From: Streptomyces collinus Tu 365
GTDB taxonomy: Bacteria > Actinomycetota > Actinomycetes > Streptomycetales > Streptomycetaceae
Length of the DNA: 64,000 nucleotides
Direction: 5' to 3'
NCBI RefSeq assembly: GCF_000444875.1
Contig: NC_021985.1
Span: 62,001-126,000, forward strand
Notes under the pieces: generated by a model
Databases searched by the model: none
Told to the model about the DNA's origin: nothing
The model's input: the letters and a program-made list of their open reading frames with translations, nothing else
In this document: positions 60,149 to 64,000 of the stretch, piece by piece
Numbering within the stretch: position 1 is the first letter of the stretch
Layout: every line of letters starts with the position of its first letter
Program-made: the position numbers and the translations under genes

Positions 60149-60829
60149 TCAGGCGAGGACGTTGACGGCTCGGGCGATGACGAGTCCGAGGATGAGCAGG
60201 GAGACGACGGACTGGACCGCCATGACGATCTTGGCCCACGGGGACAGTGGCATGACGTCGGTGGGGCTGAAGGCGGTGGCGTTGGTGAAGCCGAGGTAGA
60301 GGTAGTCGATGTAGCGGGGGCGCCAGTGGGTGGCGTTCAGCTCGGGGCTGAGGTGCTGGGGAAAGGCGAGAGCGGGGGTGGGCGGCGCGTGGTGGGCCCG
60401 GGCGGCGGGCCCGCCGCTGTCGAGTTCGAAGTACAGCAGGGAGAACGCCAGGACGGTGGAGGCCCACACGCTGCCGCCGGCCTGCAGGAGGGCGTCGGCG
60501 GAGTTGGTCTCGTCGCCGCCGTGCACGAGGTCGTCGGTCAGCCGGAGGGTCGACCAGATGGCGCCGCACGCCAGCACGCCGACCAGGGCGATCGACACCC
60601 CGCGCAGGGCGTTCGAGCGGCGGCTGATGCGGCCGGGGTCGCCGGCGATCAGTGCCACCAGGAGCAGCCCTTCGACGACGGGGAGCGCCCAGCGGGGCCC
60701 CAGGCGCAGGTCGTCGGGCAGCAGCAGGGTCAGCACCGCGGCGGCGATGACGGCTGCGGCCATCGGCCAGCGGGCCTCGCCGTAGGGCACCTGCCGGGGC
60801 TCGTGCCGACTCTCGTCGCGGGGGTCCAT
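60149..60829 (-). CDS. Integral membrane protein, channel-like
   Basis: 226 residues from the ATG at 60829; the frame continues to an ATG at 60928 and that start cannot be excluded. Five or six hydrophobic segments: WPMAAAVIAAAVLTLLLP, WALPVVEGLLLVALIAG, GVSIALVGVLACGAIWSTLR, SVWASTVLAFSLLYFELD, LYLGFTNATAFSPTDVMPLS, VMAVQSVVSLLILGLVIARA. The segment IDYLYLGFTNATAFSPTDV before the last helix looks like the pore loop plus helix of two-TM ion channels, where S/T-x-x-F-x-P-x-D is typical. The substrate is unknown. No operon partner. Confidence 0.75.
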   Translation of the reverse strand: MDPRDESRHEPRQVPYGEARWPMAAAVIAAAVLTLLLPDDLRLGPRWALPVVEGLLLVALIAGDPGRISRRSNALRGVSIALVGVLACGAIWSTLRLTDDLVHGGDETNSADALLQAGGSVWASTVLAFSLLYFELDSGGPAARAHHAPPTPALAFPQHLSPELNATHWRPRYIDYLYLGFTNATAFSPTDVMPLSPWAKIVMAVQSVVSLLILGLVIARAVNVLA

Positions 60830-61347
60830 CGCCTCATTGTGTGAAGGGGCTGCCGTGTCGGCGCCGTGTGACACGCGGAGCGGTGGACCCGCATCGTCGT
60901 TGCTGGATGTGCGGTGCTTGCACGCCATATGAACGGCGGAGGCTCCCGCCCCGCGGTCAGGGCAGAAAATCTGTCGCGGCCGTAGTAGACATTGACCGTC
61001 CGAGGAGTTAGCGTTTCTGTCGTACTCAGGAAGTCGAAGTGGGCACGGCAGACATGAACTGCCTGCGAGATGTCAGCAGTACTACCGAGTAGCCGAGGAC
61101 AAGGAGCAAGACGCCATCAGGATCGCCCGGGCGCCGGAGACAGTCCGCCCGGGTACCGCAAGGCCCCGGATTGGAAGGTGGTCCCCGGTCACGCAGTCAC
61201 GATCCCCGCAGTCCCGCCCTCCCGGGCGGAACACGCGGACAGAGAAAGCCGGCACGGTTGGCCGGTAGATGGTGTTGAAAGCTCGGGGCCCGGTGCGCCA
61301 GTACGGCACACCGGGCCCCCCGACGTGCCCCCAGGAAGAAGAGGTCT
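60830..61347. other. Intergenic region upstream of a MerR-like gene
   Basis: About 520 bases between divergent genes. The AT-richer part (60961-61060) holds TAGTAGAC and TTGACC and probably the promoters. ATG at 61054 could begin a 12-codon peptide (MNCLRDVSSTTE) before TAG; nothing else shows it is translated. Confidence 0.4.
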
Positions 61348-61680
61348 ATGCCCCCTCGCAGTACCCGCCTCGTCGACAGTCTCGATGACGACGACTATCC
61401 CGCCTACACCATGGGCCGGGCCGCCGAGATGCTCGGCACCACCCCCGCCTTCCTCCGCGCCCTGGGCGAACACCGTCTGATCACCCCCTTGCGCTCCGAG
61501 GGCGGCCACCGCCGCTACTCCCGCTATCAGTTGCGCGTGGCCGCCCGCGCCCGCGAACTCGTCGACCAGGGCACCCCCATAGAGGCCGCCTGCCGCATCG
61601 TCATCCTCGAGGACCAGCTCGAAGAAGCCCAGCGCATCAACGAGGAACTGCGGACCCAGGGCGGCCAGCCGCCGCCGTAG
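61348..61680 (+). CDS. MerR-type HTH protein (BldC/HspR-like size)
   Basis: 110 residues; GAAGAAGAGG precedes the [68 protein letters not shown] is a MerR winged helix-turn-helix, followed by a short coiled coil ([16 protein letters not shown]). There is no effector domain, so it may act without a small-molecule signal. The sequence is typical of a conserved Streptomyces family of unknown target. Confidence 0.88.
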   Translation: MPPRSTRLVDSLDDDDYPAYTMGRAAEMLGTTPAFLRALGEHRLITPLRSEGGHRRYSRYQLRVAARARELVDQGTPIEAACRIVILEDQLEEAQRINEELRTQGGQPPP

Positions 61681-61750
61681 GCGGCAGACAGGGCGCCGCG
61701 GGGTCTGGGGCACCTCGACCTCGGCGGCCGCCACCTGGGGCCGGACCGTG

Positions 61751-63355
61751 TCAGCGTGGGTGGGGTGTGTTCACGCGGACCGCCATCAGGGCCACGTCGT
61801 CGCTGCCGTCGGGCAGGAGGCGGTCGAGGAGTTTGGTGCAGGTCTCCTCGGGGTCCGGGCCGATCTCGCCGACCAGTGCGGCGAGGGTGTGCAGGGAGTG
61901 TTCGAGGTCTTCGTGGCGGCGTTCGACCAGTCCGTCGGTGACGAGGACGAGGAGGGATCCGGGTTCGACGGTGACCCGGTGGGCGGGCGGGTGGGGCAGG
62001 CCGAGGCCGAGGAGGGGGCCGTGTTCGCGGACGTAGCGGGTGGTGCCGTCGGGGTCGCGGATCAGGGGCGGCAGGTGTCCGGCGTTCGCGATGTGCAGGG
62101 TGTCGGAGTCCGCCTCGATCAGGATGACGCAGAGGGTGACGCTGGCGCCCGGTCTCACCGAGGCCAGCAGGTGGTCGAGGTGGGCCAGGATGGCCCGCGG
62201 CGGGTGCCCTTCGGTGGCGTAGGCGCGCAGTGCGTGGCGGACCTGGCCCATCACCATGGCCGCGTCCAGTGAGTGGCCGGCGACGTCGCCGACGGCCACG
62301 ACGAGTCCGGCGGGGGTGGTGACGGCCTCGTAGAAGTCGCCGCCTATCTCGGTGCGTTCGCTGGCGGGCAGGTAGCGCACGGCGAGGTCGGCGCGGGCCG
62401 TCTCGGGCAGGGTTTCGGGCAGGAAGCTGCGCTGGAGGGTGAGGGCGAGGGCGTGTTCCTCGCTGTAGCTGCGCAGCGCTTCCAGGGCCAGGGCGCTGGC
62501 CTGGGTGAGCTGGGTGAGCAGGCGGCCGTCGTCGGCGGTGGTGACGGCGTCCGCGGAGGTGACGACGACGACGGGTTGGCGGTCGGCCTTGGCGCGGCCG
62601 ACGACGACCCGGCGCTGTGCGGGGTCCGTGAGGCGGGGTGGCGCGCAGGGCAGGTCGGGGCCGGCCGGGTGGGCGGGGCGCGCGCCGGCGGCGGGCCGGG
62701 CCGGGGCGTTGTGGACCTGGGGGCGGCCGGGGCTCTGGGGGGTGTGCGGGTCTGCCCAGGTGTGGGCGACCAGGGGGGTGCCCTGGGGTGTGGTCAGGAA
62801 CACCGCGACGTCGCTGCGGAAGATGGCTCCCGCGGCCTCGGCGGTCACGCGGATCAGCGTGCGGGCGTCGGGGGCACTGTACAGGGCGAGGGTGAAGCGG
62901 TTGAGCAGGTGGAGGCGTTCGGTGAGGAGTTCGGCGCGGCGGCGGGCCCGGCCGTAGCGGAGGGTGGCGGTGACCGTGGCGAGGAGTTCGGCGGGGGCGA
63001 CGGGTTCGACGAGGTAGACGTCGGCTCCGCGGTAGAGGCCGTGGGCGCGGTCGTCGACGGTGATGGCGGACGCGGAGATGTTGATGACGGGGATGGCCGC
63101 GGTGGTGGGGGTGTTCTTGATGTGTTCGCACACCTCGAAGCCGCTCATGTCGGGCAGGCGGACGTCGACGATGGCGAGTTCGGGCAGGGGGCCGGGGCCG
63201 GCGAGGATCTCGAGCGCGCGGGTGCCGTCCTCGGCCTCGGTGACCTGGTGTCCGGCGCGGCGCAGGATGGTGGCCAGGACGTAGCGGTTGGTGGGGGTGT
63301 CGTCCACCACGAGGATGTGGGCGGGGCTGGGGTCGCTGTCGGTGCGCTGGGTCAT
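61751..63355 (-). CDS. Receiver-GAF-PP2C protein (SpoIIE-type phosphatase)
   Basis: 534 residues from the ATG at 63355, in an ATGA overlap with the kinase upstream. Residues ~12-130: receiver domain (HILVVDDTPTNRYVLATILR, phospho-Asp in LAIVDVRLPDMSG). ~150-300: GAF domain (RFTLALYSAPDARTLIRVTA). ~320-530: PP2C_SIG phosphatase (ERTEIGGDFYEA, VAVGDVAGHSLDAAMVMGQV, GSLLVLVTDGLVERR, DDVALMAV) with all metal-binding Asp. It dephosphorylates Ser/Thr, usually an anti-anti-sigma protein. The coupled hybrid kinase is probably the source of its phosphate. Confidence 0.92.
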   Translation of the reverse strand: MTQRTDSDPSPAHILVVDDTPTNRYVLATILRRAGHQVTEAEDGTRALEILAGPGPLPELAIVDVRLPDMSGFEVCEHIKNTPTTAAIPVINISASAITVDDRAHGLYRGADVYLVEPVAPAELLATVTATLRYGRARRRAELLTERLHLLNRFTLALYSAPDARTLIRVTAEAAGAIFRSDVAVFLTTPQGTPLVAHTWADPHTPQSPGRPQVHNAPARPAAGARPAHPAGPDLPCAPPRLTDPAQRRVVVGRAKADRQPVVVVTSADAVTTADDGRLLTQLTQASALALEALRSYSEEHALALTLQRSFLPETLPETARADLAVRYLPASERTEIGGDFYEAVTTPAGLVVAVGDVAGHSLDAAMVMGQVRHALRAYATEGHPPRAILAHLDHLLASVRPGASVTLCVILIEADSDTLHIANAGHLPPLIRDPDGTTRYVREHGPLLGLGLPHPPAHRVTVEPGSLLVLVTDGLVERRHEDLEHSLHTLAALVGEIGPDPEETCTKLLDRLLPDGSDDVALMAVRVNTPHPR

Positions 63356-64000
63356 CGGGGTTCCTCGGCCCTGGGGTGCGGCGGGGTGGGCGGGGGCGTG
63401 GGGGCTGCCGGGGGTGGCGGGGTGGGGTGTGGGGTGAGGACGGCGGCGAGGTCGGGGGCGGTGAGACGGGTCTTGCTGAGCACGGCCCGTACGCCCGGCA
63501 GGCGGGCGTGGTCCACCTGCCCGGCTTCCAGGGCGGTCAGGACGACGACGGGGATGTGCTCGGTGCGCGGGTCGGCGGCCAGCGTGCGGTGGACGGTGTA
63601 GCCGTCGGTGGTGGGCATGGTGAGGTCGAGCAGGACGAGGTCGGGTTGTTCGTGTGCGACGGTGGCGGCGGCCCGGGTGCTGTCCGAGAGGGTGGTGACG
63701 GAGGCGGCGAGTCCGTCCAGCAGGGGCGGAAGGGTGGCGAGGAAGGCCGCGTCGTCGTCGATGACGACCACGTGTGCGGTCGGTCCCGGTCCGGTGGCGG
63801 GGCGGGGCGCGGGGCCGGTGGGTGTGCCGCCGGCCTGGGCGTGGGGGCCGGCGGGGGGTGGTCCGGCGGGCGCCTCGGGGGCCTGGGGGTCGGTGGGAGG
63901 GGGGCCGGCCTGTGTGTCGGGGGCGGGGACCTCGGGTGCGGGGGTGTTCTGGGGTGCGGGGGTGGTGAGGCGGGCGGGGATGTCGAGGGTGACGGTCGTG
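63352..64000 (-). CDS. C-terminal part of a hybrid histidine kinase (runs off the window)
   Basis: 216 residues are visible; the gene continues past 64000. The first visible residues (TTVTLDIPARL) look like the last strand of a HATPase_c domain. A ~65-residue Pro/Ala linker follows, then a receiver domain: HVVVIDDDAAFLATLPPLLD, phospho-Asp in LVLLDLTMPTTDG, VVVLTA, and Lys in VLSKTRL. The tail is Pro/Thr-rich. It overlaps the PP2C gene by four bases and acts in the same pathway. Confidence 0.85.
   Translation of the reverse strand, partial: TTVTLDIPARLTTPAPQNTPAPEVPAPDTQAGPPPTDPQAPEAPAGPPPAGPHAQAGGTPTGPAPRPATGPGPTAHVVVIDDDAAFLATLPPLLDGLAASVTTLSDSTRAAATVAHEQPDLVLLDLTMPTTDGYTVHRTLAADPRTEHIPVVVLTALEAGQVDHARLPGVRAVLSKTRLTAPDLAAVLTPHPTPPPPAAPTPPPTPPHPRAEEPR

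Overview
The window is high-GC actinobacterial DNA. Strong G/C third-position bias, GGAGG-type ribosome sites, many GTG and TTG starts and 4-base stop/start overlaps all point to Streptomyces or a close relative. A tap-tpg pair (33.3-36.1 kb), encoding the telomere-associated protein and the terminal protein that caps linear replicons, indicates the arm of a linear chromosome or a linear plasmid. No telomeric sequence itself is seen.

Region 1 (0-28.7 kb) is accessory DNA with much decay. It carries small secreted proteins, a membrane-anchored HTH protein, a DUF4265 protein, a HEAT-repeat protein, an IS5-type transposase remnant, and two close paralogues of a large LuxR-family ATPase regulator, one frameshifted (11.7-14.3 kb) and one intact (18.4-21.0 kb). 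Between and around them lie fragments of a Mu-type transposase, an NAD(P)-binding protein, a DUF4232 protein, a helicase and an alcohol dehydrogenase. Three glycine-rich secreted proteins sit in a row at 22.0-23.9 kb. They are followed by a YdeP-type molybdopterin oxidoreductase, an SRPBCC protein and a HATPase anti-sigma-like protein.

Region 2 (28.9-36.9 kb) holds a 25-bp perfect inverted repeat and a two-gene NACHT system. A small helical protein precedes a membrane NACHT ATPase; the C-terminus of the first and the N-terminus of the second share a near-identical short motif, as in NLR/amyloid-signalling pairs. A YunG protein, a CbiZ amidohydrolase, tap-tpg and a DUF4328 membrane protein follow.

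Region 3 (37.0-56.3 kb) starts with a MerR regulator facing a fused membrane protein through a classic 19-bp-spacer dyad promoter. The rest, 38.7-56.3 kb, is a compact biosynthetic gene cluster without modular PKS or NRPS genes. It has two discrete carrier proteins plus one fused to a BtrH-like domain, two adenylating ligases, two ATP-grasp ligases, a BtrK-like PLP decarboxylase, a TrpB-like PLP enzyme, two acyl-CoA-dehydrogenase-like flavoenzymes, a flavin reductase, a second BtrH-like protein, a phosphopantetheinyl transferase, a thioesterase and an MFS exporter. The layout suggests an amino acid is loaded on a carrier protein, decarboxylated and oxidised there, passed on by BtrH-like acyltransferases, extended by ATP-grasp ligases and exported. 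The product is not recognisable to me.

Region 4 (56.4-64 kb) looks more like ordinary Streptomyces DNA: a secreted cyclophilin, a SigE-type sigma factor translationally coupled to a membrane beta-propeller, an Asn/Gly/Gln repeat protein with a strong terminator, a membrane protein, a MerR-like HTH protein, and a receiver-GAF-PP2C phosphatase overlapping the end of a hybrid histidine kinase that runs off the window.
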